Positions 62,761-64,000 of a stretch of 64,000 bases of DNA are shown in pieces. The position numbers and the translations under genes were made by a program. Numbering within the stretch: position 1 is the stretch's first letter; each line of letters starts with the position of its first letter. Source of the DNA: Chitinimonas taiwanensis DSM 18899 (GTDB lineage: Bacteria > Pseudomonadota > Gammaproteobacteria > Burkholderiales > Chitinimonadaceae); assembly GCF_900119825.1 (NCBI RefSeq), contig NZ_FPKR01000007.1, positions 124,001 through 188,000 of the forward strand. Reading direction: 5' to 3'. The notes below the pieces were generated by a model. It was given only the letters and a program-made list of their open reading frames with translations. It was not told where the DNA came from and did not search any database.

Positions 62761-63792
62761 ATGCAGAGCAATCCTGTCACCTTCGGGGCTACACCCATGC
62801 ACAGCCAGACCGAGCGCGCGCCACTCAGCGCCGCTGCCATCTTCAGCCGGGCTGGCATGCTGCCGGTGCTGATCCTGTTCTATTTCGGCTTTTATTTCCT
62901 GACCCTGTATTTCAGCGCGGATGGCACGTCCAATTTCATGACGCTGGACAACAGCATGAACATCCTGCGCCAGACCTCGATCAATCTGGTGCTCGCCTCG
63001 GGCATGACCTTCGTCATCTTGACCGCGGGCATCGATCTCTCGGTCGGTTCGGTGCTGGCGGTGGCGGCGGTGCTCGGCATGATCACCTCGCTGCCGGCCA
63101 ACTTCCCGAACGCGGCCCTGCCGGTCTTCCTGCTGGCCGGGCTGGCCTGTGGTCTGCTGAACGGCATGCTGGTGGCCTGGTTCAAGATCAACCCCTTCGT
63201 GGTCACCCTGGGCACCATGACCGCCCTGCGCGGTGCGGCCTATCTGTTTGCCGACGGCACCTCGGTGCTGAATATGGATATCCCGAGCTTTGAATGGCTG
63301 GGCAATGGCGACTTCCTCGGCCTGCCCTGGTTGGTGTGGGTGGCGGCCGGCGTGGTCGGCCTGAGCTGGTTCATCCTGCGCAAAACCACCCTGGGCCTGC
63401 ATATCTATGCGGTAGGCGGCAATCCACAAGCGGCCAGGCTGACCGGCATCAAGGTCGGCACGGTGCTGCTATTCGTCTATGCCATCAGCGGCCTGTTCGC
63501 CGGTGTGGGCGGCGCCATGAGCGCCTCACGCCTGTATGGTGCGAATGGCAACTGGGGCAGTGGCTACGAGCTGGACGCGATTGCCGCGGTGGTGCTGGGC
63601 GGCACCAGCCTGATGGGCGGCGTGGGCAGCATCTTCGGGACGGTGATTGGTGCGCTGATCATCGGGGTGATGAATAACGGCCTGACCATCCTGGGCGTGT
63701 CCTCTTTCTGGCAATACGTGGCCAAGGGCGCGGTCATCGTGCTGGCCGTGCTGCTGGACAAATGGCGCCAGCAACAGCAGGCGCAAAACTGA
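62761..63792 (+). CDS. Sugar ABC transporter permease (RbsC-like)
   Basis: A 343-residue inner-membrane permease with about ten membrane segments. [48 protein letters not shown] and [35 protein letters not shown] are typical of the family. GGAG eight bases before the ATG. Its TGA overlaps the next ATG (TGATG), coupling it to the kinase. Confidence 0.93.
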   Translation: MQSNPVTFGATPMHSQTERAPLSAAAIFSRAGMLPVLILFYFGFYFLTLYFSADGTSNFMTLDNSMNILRQTSINLVLASGMTFVILTAGIDLSVGSVLAVAAVLGMITSLPANFPNAALPVFLLAGLACGLLNGMLVAWFKINPFVVTLGTMTALRGAAYLFADGTSVLNMDIPSFEWLGNGDFLGLPWLVWVAAGVVGLSWFILRKTTLGLHIYAVGGNPQAARLTGIKVGTVLLFVYAISGLFAGVGGAMSASRLYGANGNWGSGYELDAIAAVVLGGTSLMGGVGSIFGTVIGALIIGVMNNGLTILGVSSFWQYVAKGAVIVLAVLLDKWRQQQQAQN

Positions 63793-64000
63793 TGGCAGCG
63801 CGTGAACTACCGATCTTTGTCGCTGCCGGCGAAGCGCTGACTGATCTGGTGCGCACCGGCCCGGATAGCTGGCGCAGCCTGGTAGGTGGTGCCACCTGGA
63901 ATGTGGCGCGGGTGATGGCGAAATTGGGTCTGCCCAGCGCGTTTGCCGGCGCGATCAGCCGTGACTGCTTTGGTCAGGATCTCTACCAGGCCAGCGAAGC
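63792..64000 (+). CDS. PfkB-family carbohydrate kinase, N-terminal fragment (cut by window edge)
   Basis: The first 69 codons show the PfkB opening: [49 protein letters not shown]. This is like fructokinases and ribokinases. It is translationally coupled to the permease and probably phosphorylates the imported sugar. Sugar identity cannot be read from this fragment. Confidence 0.88.
   Translation, partial: MAARELPIFVAAGEALTDLVRTGPDSWRSLVGGATWNVARVMAKLGLPSAFAGAISRDCFGQDLYQASE

Overview
The window comes from a high-GC bacterium, most likely a betaproteobacterium (Neisseriales/Burkholderiales-like). The evidence is the gene order dacC - GNAT - D-amino acid aminotransferase - GNAT - ybeD - lipB - lipA, a PEP-CTERM exopolysaccharide-associated protein, a Nudix/TenI fusion, and argJ beside a DUF815 ATPase. 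I cannot assign a genus. No rRNA, tRNA, CRISPR array or complete insertion sequence is visible. About 63 kb is coherent chromosomal sequence; the clearest foreign patch is the AT-richer stretch at about 27.8-29.6 kb.

Layout. 0-0.6 kb: the start of a Tat-exported protein on the minus strand, behind a long structured leader. The leader has two hexaloop hairpins and an intrinsic terminator. A shared control region with two divergent sigma-54-type promoters drives this gene and a PEP-CTERM gene. 1.7-3.7 kb: glutathione-dependent formaldehyde oxidation (fghA, adhC). 3.8-9.3 kb: phosphodiesterase and lipid kinase pair, LRR/protein-kinase gene, CHASE3-GAF-GGDEF cyclase, thioesterase. 9.3-11.3 kb: CheC-like and CheY-like genes coupled to the thioesterase, then an orphan solute-binding protein. 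11.4-20 kb: fumC, DUF3144, the lipoate/cell-wall operon, a methyl-accepting chemotaxis protein. 20-26 kb: Nudix/TenI, DUF815 ATPase, several unknown proteins, argJ, Hsp20. 26-35.5 kb: aminopeptidase P, an HsdR-N-type nuclease gene in the AT-rich patch, unknown secreted and membrane proteins, DUF2087, tandem GNAT, mutY, DUF3616. 35.6-50.3 kb: two more GGDEF proteins, three orphan family-5 solute-binding proteins, a FabH-like ketosynthase, a multidrug MFS pump, ybaK, selO. 50.4-55.6 kb: a six-gene Anbu proteasome-homologue operon. 55.7-57.8 kb: a divergent Bcr/CflA-type pump and MarR regulator. 57.9-64 kb: a TonB-like protein, a LacI-type regulator, and a divergent sugar ABC transporter (rbsB/A/C-like) running into a PfkB-family kinase.

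How the genes fit together. The most distinctive system is the Anbu operon (circularly permuted ATP-grasp, GNAT, alpha-E, GNAT, transglutaminase-like protease, Anbu). Two acetyltransferases are tightly interleaved with the known core. Upstream are a full GGCAC-N5-TTGCA sigma-54 element and an NtrC-like GCACC-N5-GGTGC site, which suggests nitrogen-limited expression. The left-edge leader has the architecture of a nas/nrt-type ANTAR antitermination leader behind a sigma-54 promoter, so both ends of the window point to nitrogen control. At the right end, the LacI-type regulator, two related palindromic operators and the transporter/kinase genes form a self-contained sugar-uptake regulon.
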